From Edolisoma coerulescens (Eukaryota > Chordata > Aves > Passeriformes > Campephagidae), in contig VWZW01005388.1 of NCBI GenBank assembly GCA_013397115.1, forward strand, positions 1-64,000: a stretch of 64,000 bases of DNA, written 5' to 3'. Position numbers and translations under genes: made by a program. Shown here one piece after another: positions 1 to 11,938 of this stretch. The notes below the pieces were generated by a model that searched no databases, had not been told where the DNA came from, and saw only the letters and a program-made list of their open reading frames with translations. Within the stretch, counting starts at the first letter, position 1; every line of letters begins with the position of its first letter.

Positions 1-180
1 GGGCCCCCCCGGGCAGCGAAGGGGTCGGTCGTGCGGAAGAAGCCGGCTGCGGGATGTGGGTGCGTGGTGGCGCCTCGGGAATGCCGGGTTGCCTTTGGCC
101 TCGGCACGGGACCGCTGCGGAAAGCGGGACCCGTGGAAACGAGTCCCGCTCGCCACCGGCTCTGTGTGTGCGGCAGCTTT
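1..180. promoter_or_regulatory. CpG-rich island at the 5' end of CCDC51
   Basis: The first ~180 bases are dense in CG dinucleotides and G+C, and the sequence then drops abruptly to AT-rich intron-like DNA. It lies 1.5 kb upstream of the CCDC51 start codon, so it is probably the promoter and untranslated first exon. A possible donor (gtgcgt at 60-65) would end that exon, but others cannot be excluded. In human, CCDC51 is head-to-head with TMA7, so this island may be bidirectional. That partner would lie outside the window. The short open frames here look like by-products of GC richness. Confidence 0.5.
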
Positions 181-1663
181 TGAGAGTGTGTTTGTCAGTG
201 ACTGCAGGCAGAGGAAACGTTTCTTGCAAGGAAAGCAAGACAGGAACCAGGCACGTCATCTCAGATTAAGCTTTCATAACTTTCTTGTGTCCTTTGAGCT
301 CAGAGATAGCATACTTCACAGTCTTTGACTGTCTGCATAGAAATTCTTCTTCAAGTCTCAACTTTCGCTCTTTTTTTTCTATAGTCCAGTAGCCTAAATA
401 TTTGGTTAAACTCTTCAGGTAGTAATGCATTTAAGAGAGGGGAATTTTGCAGTCTGAAACAGACAAAATTGAGCTGACGTTTATGTGGCCTGCAATGTAG
501 AGTAGGTGTTTAACACTGCTGTTAACAGCAGATGTGTGAGTGATGCTGGCAGGAGAGAGAACTTCCTTCATTTCCATGTTCTTGTGGGTTTGATCTTCCA
601 CGTTGTTATGCGTGTAAAACAAGTGGTAAGATTTTCATAATGCCACTTGGTGTTATTATTAGCTGTTAGAAATAGTCAGCAGGGAATGAACCTGGGGTGG
701 TCAGAATTTTTCCAGCTGGTACAATACTTTTTTGTGGAGATGTCTGTATTAACCACCTAAAATTAACAAGGAAAGCTGTTTTAAAATAATTAAAAATACT
801 GTGCAGCAGCTATCAAGTTTTCTCAATAACTCATGTTTTCATATTATATTAGTCAAAACCTAATATAGTCATGCTCAAATTTCATATAAAACCTGACTGA
901 AAAGTTTTCCTGTTTCCAGTTTTTAGAGGAATGTGCCTCAGTCAAACTCTAAGATCATATTTCAAATCTGTAGACAATAAACCATAACTAGCAGCCTGCT
1001 TTTGCAGGGTAAGCAAGAATTATAAGCTCATTTTAAAATGCAGCCTTGTGTATTAGAATGCTGTGTGTTCCCTGCCTGACGTTTTTCTATTCTTGTGGCT
1101 AGTCCTGGTTTATTACTTTTGTAGGCAGTCTCATGGGAGTACTTGTGTTCGGTTTGGCACTTTTGGGTTTTCCCTCTGTCCTTTATGTTTTTGTCCTTGC
1201 ATCCTTCAGCACTTCCTACATCTGTGCAATGTAAGATAAAGAGAATGATCAAGCCACACTTCTTTTTATATGAAGATTTTGTTCCCTCTCTGCCTTTTTT
1301 CCTTTTCTGTTCCTTTGCAGAATTGTGAGTACCTGTAACACAAACCACATCGTGCAATCAGTGCTCTGCTGAAGCACTCAATTTCTCTGGAGTTGCTCCT
1401 GCTGTTATTGGATCTGCACATGATCGCTGTTCATGCCGTGGGTGAATTAGTAATCAAGAAGCATGAAGCATGGTGGGAGTACTTCCTAACAGAAAACCAG
1501 GAATCTGTGGCACAATTGCACTTTGTTGAAAATTGTGGAGAGTTCTCTAGGTAAGCAGTGGTGTAAAAGCAGCAATTCTTGAATTGATTTGTTTTGGCAC
1601 ACATGTAGTTGAAGAGCTGTGTATCAGCCATACTTCAATAACATCTCTTCTTCTTCCTTGTAG
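181..1663 (+). other. CCDC51: Probable 5' intron of CCDC51; no other gene seen
   Basis: AT-rich sequence between the CpG island and the first coding exon. It ends with a pyrimidine-rich acceptor (cttcttccttgtag, ending at 1663). An acceptor-like tract ending at 1320 is followed at once by a donor-like gtgagt, so it cannot define a normal exon. Nothing else was recognised. Confidence 0.5.
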
Positions 1664-2010
1664 CACTTTTATTTAGTGATTAAATTCAAGACATGGGGCC
1701 TATGAAATACAAATCAAGTGTGTCCTCAGTGTCCTGTGGTCTGCAGTATCACCATTCGTTGATGAAGTGGAGTCCCAAAGGCAATTTACACCTGGTGAGG
1801 ACTTACTGCCCGTCAGCACCCAAGAGGCCCGAAGCCAAGTCTGCAATGGAAATGGCCATGGGTCTCCTTCATCGGATCACGGAATCAGGGACTGTTATGG
1901 GAAAAAACTCCCTCCAAAAAGTGTCTGCAACATGCAGGAATTGGTGGGACAGATACGAAGAATTTGTTGGAATCAATGAAGTTCGAGAGGCTCAGGGAAA
2001 AGTGACAGAG
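1664..2010 (+). CDS. CCDC51: CCDC51 exon with start codon (coding 1693-2010)
   Basis: The acceptor ends at 1663, 29 bases of 5' UTR follow, then ATG at 1693. The coding part is 318 bases (106 codons) and ends in phase 0 before the donor gtaaac at 2011. It encodes the presumed mitochondrial presequence and the first highly conserved block, which begins WWDRYEEF. The exact 5' boundary is a prediction, because another AG lies a few bases downstream. Confidence 0.88.
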
Positions 2011-4002
2011 GTAAACATGGAGATAATGTGGAATTTTTAAAATTATGAAGAGAGCTATATGGAGCATAAACACTGGCTGTGAGACAGAAAGGGTTATCCA
2101 AGGAGAATTATGTCTTTTCTGCTTTGACTGTCTGTGTAGGTAGTGTGAACATGTTCTAGGCTATGCATGTAGTAAATGGAGCTTATCCCTTGGATTGAAA
2201 CAGAGCGTGGTTTATTTTGTTGTTGGTTTTTTTCCTCGCCCCTCCCCCAAAAAAATGTATAATTAGCAACTTAGGTCTGTATGGTAATAAGTGTCTAAAA
2301 TAAATGCTCTTTCTTCTCAGGCAGAAAATGTCTTTATGATAGCTCGAGGGATAGTACGAGAGGCTCGTGAAAATGTAGAAGCCCAACAGATTAAACTGAA
2401 GGAAATTCGGGATCGCTTAGACAGGGTCTCTCGGGATGACACCCAATATTTAGAACTGGCTACTCTGGAACACAGGTTGCTGCAGGTAATTTGTTGGTAC
2501 TTAAGCATTGGTGAATATGTTGAAAATTTGTGTGCTTTGTTTGCTTCACTAGTGATTGATTGTCTTTGTAGATGCAGTTTAGTTCTCAAATAAGTGATGA
2601 GAGTTAATTTCTTCAGATGCTTGTTTTAGATAGTTATTACCAATGGTTTGATCCCCTTTGCAAATCGTACATGTTAATGCTAAAATAGAGTAGTAAATTT
2701 GGAGAATAAAACTGAAGATAATGAGCCTAGAAAATTAATTGTTGTAGTGGTGACCTGTACTTGAGTAGTCAAGAAAAAGCTTCCATTTAATCAATTAACC
2801 CTCCGTGGGCTGAGAGAAACTCCTTTCTGGTTAATCCATGGAAAGTCTCTCAGCTGCCTACTGCTGGTGTCTGGAGAAGTCAGCAGGGCTGAAACAGGGA
2901 ACATTATGGGGAGTGAAAGACCTTGCTCTCTCACACCTGTTTTCTATCATCACGTGGCAGATTCTCATGTACAGGATCTTCAGCTGTGATTCCTGACAAC
3001 ATTTTCCATGTCTCAGACTTAAAATGATGTCTCATTGACTTAAATAGGATTAATAAAGAAAATCCCACATTCAAGGAAATATTTCTGAAACTACTTATAG
3101 ATGTTCCCAATTTCCATTCCTTCATCTGCACTGGGGTTTGGGGGCTTGTTTGGGTTTTTTTCCTTTAGTATAGACTTTATGGCTTCATATTCTACCTTCT
3201 CCTTTCATATCTGTATTTCTTGCAGGAAGAGAAGAGGTACCGAGCTGCATATTTAAATGCAGAAGAATCTGAGAGAGAAAAATTCTCTCTCTTCTCTGCA
3301 GCTGTCAGGGAAAGCCATGAGAAAGAGCGCACAAGAGCTGAAAAAACGAAGAACTGGTCTATTATTGGCTCTGTACTGGGAGCCATTATAGGTGTTCTTG
3401 GTTCCACCTATGTCAATCGAGTAAGGCTGCAAGAATTGAAAGTCTTGGTGCTTGAAGCGCAGAAGGGCCCAGTAAATTTACAAGAAGCCATCAAAGAACA
3501 GGCCTCCAGCCATTACTTGCAGCAGAAAGATCTCAGTGATGTCATAGAAGACCTAAAAATTGTGCTGCAAACAACAGCATCGCGGGGAGTGAAAGAAGGG
3601 GCTTTGTTAACTAGAGAAACCAGGAATGACTCCATAAAAATAGATTCTCTTTTAATGCCTTTAAATGAACAGCTAAACTACATTAAACAAGTCAGTTCAT
3701 GTCTAGGGAGTTTACAACAGCAGTTTAACAGTCTGCAGGAAAGTATCACGCAGGTGCTGTCTGAGCTGCAGAGTGTCAAACACGCCATCCACTCCAGACC
3801 TACAGAAAGAGTGATGCCAAGGCCTTCAGGGGAGGGCAAGGGCCAGGCTGCTGCTGTGAGAGATGTGATTCTGGAATTGTGTGATACCGAGCGGAGACTG
3901 GAAACGCAAATCAAGAGAAGTTCCATTTACAGCACTGCACTGACATGTGCTGTGTTTGCCATTACTCTGCCTGTACTCTATATCATACTGAAAGGGAACT
4001 GA
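1693..4002 (+). CDS. CCDC51: CCDC51 (MITOK), mitochondrial K+ channel subunit, complete CDS in 3 exons
   Basis: Joining 1693-2010, 2321-2485 and 3226-4002 gives 419 codons plus TGA, with all junctions in phase 0. The known protein is an inner-mitochondrial-membrane protein described as the pore-forming subunit of the mitochondrial ATP-sensitive K+ channel, working with ABCB8. The N-terminus is rich in Lys/Arg and lacks acidic residues for about 45 positions, which suits a mitochondrial presequence. Residues 84-101 (WWDRYEEFVGINEVREAQ) and the coiled-coil region around 107-205 match recalled human CCDC51 closely. Hydrophobic helices lie near 204-224 and 397-416. Human CCDC51 is about 411 residues. 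The start ATG has a good context (gacATGg) and an in-frame TAA nine bases upstream, so no longer N-terminus is possible within this exon. Identity is firm; channel function is known from the family and not seen here. Confidence 0.95.
2321..2485 (+). CDS. CCDC51: CCDC51 middle coding exon
   Basis: The exon is 165 bases (55 codons), bounded by the acceptor ttcttctcag ending at 2320 and the donor gtaatt at 2486. It encodes residues 107-161, a charged helical stretch ending LATLEHRLLQ, which aligns with the coiled-coil part of human CCDC51. Confidence 0.93.
2486..3225 (+). other. CCDC51: CCDC51 last intron; nothing else seen
   Basis: A 740-base AT-rich intron from donor gtaatt to acceptor atttcttgcag. 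No repeat, RNA gene or second coding signal was recognised. Confidence 0.85.
3226..4002 (+). CDS. CCDC51: CCDC51 terminal coding exon
   Basis: The exon is 777 bases and encodes residues 162-419 plus the TGA at 4000-4002. It carries a charged helix, the first membrane helix (near residues 204-224, starting NWSIIGSVLGAIIG), a long polar intermembrane segment with heptad-like character, and the C-terminal helix just before the final KGN. The middle part (about residues 260-380) is the most diverged from human, and both membrane helices are well conserved. Confidence 0.95.
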   Translation, partial: EEKRYRAAYLNAEESEREKFSLFSAAVRESHEKERTRAEKTKNWSIIGSVLGAIIGVLGSTYVNRVRLQELKVLVLEAQKGPVNLQEAIKEQASSHYLQQKDLSDVIEDLKIVLQTTASRGVKEGALLTRETRNDSIKIDSLLMPLNEQLNYIKQVSSCLGSLQQQFNSLQESITQVLSELQSVKHAIHSRPTERVMPRPSGEGKGQAAAVRDVILELCDTERRLETQIKRSSIYSTALTCAVFAITLPVLYIILKGN

Positions 4003-4033
4003 TCCCTAATTAATTGCCACAACTTACTAGATT

Positions 4034-4083
4034 AATAAAGGTAAACTTGCACTCTAAGTACCTGGAGTACAAGTCCAAATAAA
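4034..4083 (+). terminator. CCDC51: CCDC51 polyadenylation signals (two AATAAA)
   Basis: Canonical AATAAA hexamers lie at 4034-4039 and 4078-4083, starting 32 and 76 bases after the stop codon. Cleavage would fall at about 4055-4110, giving a very short 3' UTR. Confidence 0.75.
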
Positions 4084-4276
4084 GCTGCCTTAGTGTTTCT
4101 CATTATGCCTTCTGTATATTTGAAAAACTTGAAAACCTTAGTCCATTACTGCTGCAGGCTCCATGTCAAGTCTCTGTCACACTGTGCTTTTTAACAAGCA
4201 AAGGAGATGCCACAGTTTGATCTGTTGGTTTCATTCACTGTTTCACTCTTGCTGTCTAGTCTTGTGTATCAAGACA

Positions 4277-4860
4277 GCACCCAAAATGCCCCTCTCAGCC
4301 CTAAATTGCATCCGCGAGGCCCAAAATGGCCCCCGTCAGACCCCAAGTTGTACCCCTGACTGCTCCCAATGCCCCACATCACCCCACAGTGGTCCCAATT
4401 GTTCCTATCAGGCTCTAACTCACCCCACTGGGCCCCAGTTTGCATCCACAGTGGCCCCAGTGGCCCAGGACAGGCCCTGTAGTGTAATCAGGTACATCTG
4501 GGTACCCTGACCCACAGATCCTTGTACCCAGCCCCAAGCCACTCTGCTGCCCCCAGCCACCTCCCAGACCCCTTGAGATTCTGGGGTTCAGACAGATTTA
4601 TTGCTGGGATGGACAGGTTTTGGGGCCCAACCCATGGACTGATATCCCTCTATCCCCACTGTTCCCCTCTCCCCCAGGTGTGGGCACAAGGAGGAGTCTT
4701 CTTCCAGTTGCACAGTGCCAGAACCGAGCAGACATGATCACCCAAAGTCCTGCGTCCCCAAAGAGCCGTCAGTATCCCCCTGTCACCACCTCCTCCCCCA
4801 GGACACCATGAGGTTCTATTACATCTTCACCACCCCACACTGCAGTCACTGCTGGACCAA
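4277..4860. repeat. C-rich degenerate minisatellite-like tract
   Basis: From about 4277 to 4475 the plus strand repeats a loose unit beginning CCCAA(A)ATG followed by C runs, at irregular spacing of roughly 30-45 bases. Strongly C-rich, strand-asymmetric sequence continues to about 4860. The units are too diverged to give an exact period. Open frames across it follow from the composition and are not genes. Confidence 0.5.
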
Positions 4861-7800
4861 GTGACAGCACCTCAGGATGGACGTAACTGATGTAATATAC
4901 AGTGATTTTCACTCTGGAGCTGGATTTGTGATTTCCTGTTCCAGTTACTCCTTTGCTCTGTCATTGATCTAAGTGCCTTGTGTAATTCTCTATATTTTGC
5001 TCTTTATTTCTTCATAGTTTTGCCGTTTGTTCATGCACAATACATTAGGAGTCATTTTAACAAACAGCCAGATGATGAATTTAAAATACATTGAAGTTAC
5101 ATGTGGTAACCTTTTCCTAGGATGATTTGTCATGAAGTATCCAAAACATTTCTGAAGCTTCAGCTCTTTGTCACTGATAGCTGCATGTCCTTCAAGGCTT
5201 GCAGGCAGGGAAAGAGGCAAAGGGTTCAGATACAGAGCTGTATTATGTATGATGATGTTTATTCTGACAATATAAGCCCATTATACTTTCTCTACAGACT
5301 CCTTAACCTGTCATTCCCAAGGTATTTTGCAGTTTTAGTAATCATCTATGGAGCAATCACTTTCTTATCCTTGCTAGTATCTCATTGGAACTTTCTCCGG
5401 GTTTGTTGTTTTGGGTTTTTTTTTCTAATTTTGTCCTGCCTGGAAATTGAAATGCTACTCTACAGCAGGTGCTTTAAGCCAGTACATTAGCAGTAATAAA
5501 CACAAACTACTCCAAAATAATATTTGGAAAGAAGTGAAAGGTCCAGCTGCCTGTTTTCACTGGAAGGATGAAAACTGGCTGATTGAGGCAAAACACTTGT
5601 CTGAAGAGCTAAACATCAGTATCTGTGTGTGGCCTCACACAAGGTTTCTGGTATGGCTCAGATAAGAAATAGTTTTCTCCCTGTGATGGCAGCAGATAGG
5701 CAAATCCAACGTGGAACTCCTGCTTCACAAGCACTTCTGTGGGACCTTTGCAGACAGAGGAGTGGCGTGCTCACTTCATGTTGCAATGCCTCTGTGTAAG
5801 CAGCTCGGAATGAATCCTGTCTGGTACACACTCTGCCGTGGTGGGACTTTTTCCTATTTCAAGAGAATTTGAGGTTTTGGTTATAAGCTCCTAAGACTGC
5901 AAGATCTTCGGGACAGGGACATATGTGGCACCAACTTCATTTGGATCACTGGGTGCTAATGACGGAATAAAGAAACAGCGTTAGGAATGATCTTTGGTGA
6001 TTCACTACCTGTAAGAGAGATGAAAGTGCAAAAGGTGGTTTTGAGAAGCACCTCTGCTGATTTATACATTGATTATTTGGAGTGTGAAGTGAGTAACAAG
6101 CATTTGTCAGGGAAGCAGTTTGATCTGCTGGCTTGAGAACTGGGACAAAAATGCCCACACACTTAGCTGTATCAAGAAGTGTGCATACAGATCAACAGGA
6201 TTTTTCACATCTATAATATTTCATTTTATTATTTCACAAATATTTTTACAGGTTATATTTCTTGCAGGAGCTTGATGAAAATCAGACAAATGTGTAGTTA
6301 AAGGGGAAGGACTAGTACAATGGTTCCGTTTGTAATTTGCCACACTAGTCACTGAGAATTTTGTTCTCATTTGGGGTTTGGGGGTTTTTTTCAGTTTAAC
6401 TACATAAAGTTGGCCCCCCTTACTATGCAACTGGCTGAATTTGTTATTTGACATCACTGAACATATGTATTATATATATCAGCATGGTTTTTAAATGCTG
6501 AAGGTTAGGCAGCTAAACTAGAAAGTCAGGGCAGCGCTCACTGAATTGTACTTGGTGACATCAAAAATGAGCAGAGGTCTGAGGCTAAACTTGTATACAA
6601 TAAATGAGAATGCAAAATCAAGGGCTGTTTATTGCTCTAAAGAGATCTGCTTTTTACACATTTAAAGAGAGTATGTAGCTTTAACTCTATATAGAGTTAC
6701 AGGAAGAAAACGTCAGTCAAGGACTGTATGAACAGTCAATAAACTGTAGCAAACAAATCTGTGATAAATGATTGTTTGAAAGACATAACCTGAAATTTGA
6801 GAAGAGCTGGAAGGTGTGATGTGTATCAAGATGAAAATAACTGGATCTCGCCCTTTGTAGGGAGTTTTGAAGATTCAGGAAGAGATCCCGTGTGCAGCTG
6901 GCAGAGCTCCGCGTTACAAGTGATTACCATGGCTCGCTTAGTTCTGCTCTTCCTTGCTAAATCCTCCTATGTGAAGTGACAGCAGAATAATTTCAATTAG
7001 GAAAAAACCCTTGTAATTAACTGTGACTATATAATAATTAGGAGAGAGGATTTGTGTATTCCCTCAATCCTGGATTAATCATCACTCCATTGTGGCAATG
7101 ATCTAAATGTGTAGCTTGGCACTGCACTGTATGTGCACCCCAAAGCCAGAAGGTGTGGCTGCAGCAGTGGCAGCTGTACCTGAGCTGGCTGAAGGCAATA
7201 TCCAGGAAGATGCTATAACATGGACTATATGTATAATTTGTTCAGTACTTTGTGCTAAACCTTTGTCATGGTAACACAGGCAGAAAATACACGAGTTTGA
7301 ACAAAACCAGCACAGCTGTATGGGGGGTGTTTACCTGGGCACTCACCTCAGTTCAGGTACATTTGCAGCAGTGATTTACACAAGCACATGACATCTCAGT
7401 GCATGCTTCCCGGTGATTCAGCCCGGACTAAGTGAATACTTTGTTGCCTGTGCACTTCAGATCTATTCTAGTAAGAAAAAAAAAAAAAAAGCCAACCCGC
7501 ATTCTGTTCTGTTGCATTCCTTTGGGTTATTACAAAGGTTTATAATAGATAGTTGAGTTTCACTTTTGGAATGAGGTCTCTCAGCAGATCCTTTCTTCAA
7601 CAAGTAAGTTCTGCTTGCTAAGGCCTTTTGAGACTTGAATTCTTGCTCTGTGAGCAAAGACCTCTCTAGGCAGGAGGGCTCAGCCAGCCCTGTGCCCCAA
7701 ATGCTCGTCTGAGAGGGATGGTGGTTGCAAAATCAGGTACAGGTCTGGTGAGGCCAGAGACTGACCTGAGTACTGTGTACAGGTCAGAGGAAGCCAGTGT

Positions 7801-10800
7801 TCATTCAGATTAATTCCACTGTCTGGCAAGACACAGAAGCCGAGTTAGAGAGAACCTGGTAAGAGCAACAGGAAGCCCTTTGATAGACATTAACTATAGA
7901 AAAATGGGTGGCAGTGGCCTCAGCTTGGCCCATGCTAAGCTATTTTGAGTTCTTACTGCTCCTTGAGAAACCACCAGTAACTCAAAAGCAAACAGCTCGT
8001 GGCTATGGAAATAACTTTGAATGAGGTCACTGCAGACTTCTAACAGTAGGTGCATTCTGAAGAGAAAAGTTGCCCTTCCTTTCACTCATGAGAGAACTAG
8101 AAAATGTTGCTTAAGAAGACAGGACAAAAGCAGTTAGAGGTAGTGTCACAATCAGGATATATGTTTATTTATTAAGGCTTGAGTTTTGAATGTTCCAACA
8201 TTCTAGGATCCTGGTTGGAAGTTGCAGGTGCTCCTGTTGATTTCTTTGTATCTGCTTGTTTGGAAAAGACAGTTCCTTTCACAACATACCTTCTAAAAAC
8301 AAACATTTCTCTCTTTGTGGAGCATAGGAGTGGTAGAGATGTCCTGTTTACCTCAGAAACAGGGTTGAGATTTGCAGTAGGATTGAGGTTCATGAGCTTG
8401 GAAAAGGGAGACAATACTGGATCTGTCCATAATATATTTAGAACTGTATTTTATTGCCAGATTTTTGCTAGCAAGTTACATTCGTGACCTCACTCATAAA
8501 GCATAGAGAAGTGAGATTTCTGGTGCTTGGCAGTTGGATAATCTGAGAAGGTCTGTGCTTGAACACAGCAGCAGAGCTCCAAGATAAAGGGATTGCCACA
8601 AGCACCCCAAGCTTGTTTTGCTGTGTTCTGCAGGGAGAAAAGCAAACCTATGCAAATAGGTGTGTGCTCAGAGTCTCTTGCTCTACCCCTGCAGGTTCTG
8701 GGGTGCTGGGTACTTTTTAAGTTCAAAATCAGATCCTTAAACATCAACAGACTGCTGCCAGCAGAATAGGTGCCCAAATGGCCAGAACAAAGACCTTTAT
8801 GCTGTTTCTAAATGTTCTGACAGAATGAAAGCTTGAAAGGAATGGAGTCAGATATGAAGTCAGGTAGATGTAGTTAACTTTCTGTTGGTCCCTGAATTAC
8901 TGCTCTAAATACACTTTATTCCCAGAAGCTACAGACAGTATTCACATATCCCTTGTGACTTTCTTAACCCGTCTCATCCCCTGCTCGGAGGGGAGGAAGA
9001 GTAAGGAGGAAATCAAAAGGACCATAAACAGCTGCTAGCCTTGTGATTATCATAATAGTTATGTAAGAAACTTAGCAAACCTGCTTAGAACCAGACATTA
9101 ACAAGGGTTTTTACAGAAAAGAATCCTTTAAGGACTTAAATATACTAAAAACAACACAACAAACCAAACCTTCTGAACAAATGAAAATCAAAAATTGTTT
9201 TAATTTGTTCCTCAATATGTTTGTTGTTTGTGTGACACCATTCTCAGCTGTATAATGTTTGAGAATTAGCTTTTTCTCTAGGGTTTGATTGGTTTATTTG
9301 GGTTTTTTTAAGAACTGCAAAATTTTTGTGTAGACTGATAAAAACCCCTCCCAGAAGGGGGAATGGTTAATCCCACAGTGGTTTTATAATATCCTTGTCA
9401 CGCAGAGCTGTAAGAGGGGTGAGAGGGGGGCACTATAACATCCCTAAAGTGCACAGAAGCTCTTCTCGCCCTGCTCCCAAGGCAGGCCCTGTATCCAGTC
9501 CTCCAGTTCCACCAACCCTGCCATGGGACAGAAGGAAAAGCTTCCCATTTCAAACGTGCTCTCATGGGGGTTTTTGCTGCTTTTTAAGTGAAGCTTGCAG
9601 ATGTTTTTTTACCAGATAGAAGGGGCTGCAGGTTGGGACTGGCTCTGGAGGAAAGGCATGAAGGGGATTAGTGTTTTGAGTCAGGAATGGGTTGGAGCAA
9701 AGAAAAGTTGGTGGTTTTTTTTTTTTTAATGCTCTTAGTCACCAAAACTGGATTTTGGTGGATACAATTTGAGTGCAGTTAAAACGTCTCTGATTAGTGA
9801 GGTGATAATTCTGTGAGCTCTAAGCTGAAGAGCGATTCAATGGGTGGGGTGTGGTAATAGGATGGCTTTTTTCTGTGTTGGGAGAAGAACAACTAAGGAA
9901 TCATCTCCTCATGGGAGTCCTCATGGGCTCTGCACACAGCAGCCCCCAAGGTCTCTTCAGCATAACGAAGGGCCAAGGAGCAAAGGTCCAGAGAGGCAGC
10001 CAGCCTCTGTTTGAGTTGCCTCTAAAATAATCCTCCCTTTGGGAGAACATGGTCATGCTGCCAGATCCTAGGGACTGTTCAGCGTCTCTAAACTTTCAGA
10101 TATATTTCTTCCTTCATAAGATTTTGGGGCTGGGGGTGGGAGTATGAGAGACTGATGTATTGTAACAAAGACAGTAGATGTTTAATGACACTTCTGGACA
10201 TGGGATTTGTACCAACTATGTCCCTCTGAAATGTCAGAAATGCACGTGGGAGGAAAGCCTGATTCAGACTTTCAGAGCAGCTTTATGTCTTCAACGGAGA
10301 GCTGTAGCTTCATCTGTAGCCAAAAAGGAGAAGTGATGGGCACCCTGGCATAAGGCAAATTCTGTACTTTGCACAACTCAGGCCAGTGCACTCTTTCTCA
10401 ATTTGCTTTTACCTACAGCTCCTGCATCACTTCTTCACGTCCTCAGAGACGTTTTCTTTTCTACACACTGAATTTGTGGCTGGGTGCTTAAGGCATAACT
10501 CCATCTTTTGTCTGGGACTGCCAAACATCTGGCAGTCAGCTCAGTAGGCAAACGACCAGTACTTAAAGTCAGTCACTGCATGTATAGCAAGTCAGTTGTT
10601 AGATTAACTGTATATTCGCTGATCAACAACACAGCAGAACACAGCACATCTGGGGAACACAGAAGTTACAGTGTCAGCGAGAAAAATGGGAGCATTAATT
10701 CTGTCCCTCTGTAGAGCTGTTACTGACAGAACTTACCCCTAATTCAGAGAGAGGATTTTATGCAGTCAGTTCTCAGTGGCAAGAAATGCCTTTGTCTCTT

Positions 10801-11285
10801 ACACAGAGCACCAGCCTCTGCTCTGCTCATAACTGGAGCTTCCAGCTTCACAGGAATAAGAATCACAAAACCAGCAGTCAGTCTATATTACACATATCAC
10901 TTCAGGCGCTTCTGCTTTATGGTGCTTTTGTCTCCACCAACTTTCAGCTAGAATGGTATGTTCTTTGCTGTTTTCCAACTGGAGATAACTATGCTTTTGT
11001 CACATTCTTCAGTCTCGCTAATGTGCTGGTTCTCACATACGCTGCAAATTGGAGCTGGGCTGTGCCTAAGCCTCCCCATGCTGTGTGTGTACAAGGTGAC
11101 AAACTGGGTTTGCTGTCAGGTTTTGCTGCCTGCGCCCGCTGCAGCTTCCCACTCACTCGCACCTCTTGGCTGAGGAGAGCCGAGCACAAAGGCTTGTCGA
11201 GCCTAACTGCAAAGTTATATTGCTACAAACACAGAGACAGGAGAAATGCTCCGATTTCTTCAAAAATACACAGCTTGAAGCTCAG
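4861..11285. other. Intergenic region between CCDC51 and PLXNB1
   Basis: About 6.4 kb with no supported gene. It contains an A15 run (7476-7490), a T13 run (9715-9727) and scattered short open frames of up to about 120 codons. None of these has recognisable domains, splice context or codon bias. No transposable element was recognised with confidence. Confidence 0.6.
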
Positions 11286-11289
11286 CTCT

Positions 11290-11660
11290 CATCAGCGGCG
11301 CCGCGGACCCCTCTGGCGCAGCGCCGTGCACTCGGACCGGCCGGCAGCCACCACTCGTTTTGGCGGCAACGTGCAGAACACCCGCCTGGCCCGGGCCTTG
11401 CTCGGTACAGGCAGAGGCTCGTTGTCCCGAGAGACAGAAGCCCCTTGTCCGCTGCCGGCCCTCCGGGATGGGGATCCCGGGCTCGGCCCGGGGCGCGGAG
11501 GGGCCGCTGGCCACGCTCCCCTTCCGCGCCAGCCAATGGGGTCTCGCCGCCGGCCGCGCGCCTGGGGAGGGACAGCCGGACCCTGCGGGGCGGGGCCGCG
11601 TTGGGGGCGGGGCCTCGGGAGAGCGGACGGCTGCTATTGGAGGAGTGCGGCCGGNTCCGC
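11290..11660 (+). promoter_or_regulatory. PLXNB1: CpG-island core promoter, probably of PLXNB1
   Basis: A dense CpG island begins sharply near 11290. It has a CCAAT box (11533-11537), two Sp1-type GC boxes (near 11587-11596 and 11603-11614) and an inverted CCAAT box (ATTGG, 11636-11640). There is no TATA box. This is the layout of a broad, TATA-less vertebrate promoter. It is assigned to PLXNB1 because PLXNB1 is the next gene downstream and no gene lies between CCDC51 and PLXNB1 in the human order I recall. A minus-strand transcript cannot be excluded. One base at 11655 is N. Confidence 0.6.
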
Positions 11661-11679
11661 CCCGAGCCGCCCCCGCGGC

Positions 11680-11938
11680 GGGCTCTGCGGAGAGGAGGGC
11701 GGGGGTCGCCGCGGCTCCGAGCCCCGGAAGAGCAGGAGGAGTGGGTGGCGGGGCTGGCGAGCCCCTCCGCCAGCGGCAGCACTGCCGGGATGCGGGGCGT
11801 AGTGGGACCGGCCGAGCCCCCCGCGACCTGGGCAGGGCTCGGTGGGAGATGGCACCGGGCTGAGGGTCGGGCAGCCCGTGCGGCCGCGCTGGAAGAGCTG
11901 CCCGGCCCTCGCCCCGCGCCTCGGAGCGCCCTGGCTGG
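11680..11938 (+). other. PLXNB1: Predicted non-coding first exon of PLXNB1
   Basis: This is the GC-rich sequence downstream of the promoter boxes. It ends at a candidate donor (ctgg then gtaatt, GT at 11939-11940), after which composition returns to AT-rich. The 5' boundary is a guess. An ATG at 11790 opens a frame that runs without a stop to the donor. If joined directly to 49495 it would be in frame with the plexin start (see findings). Confidence 0.4.

Noticed and set aside
1306..1330. Acceptor-like tract in the CCDC51 5' intron
   Set aside because: A donor-like gtgagt follows only four bases later, so no usable exon is defined.
5122..5490. 122-codon open frame with hydrophobic stretches, plus strand
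   Set aside because: Composition follows the AT-rich DNA, there is no domain, no splice context and no codon bias. The hydrophobicity comes from T-rich codons.
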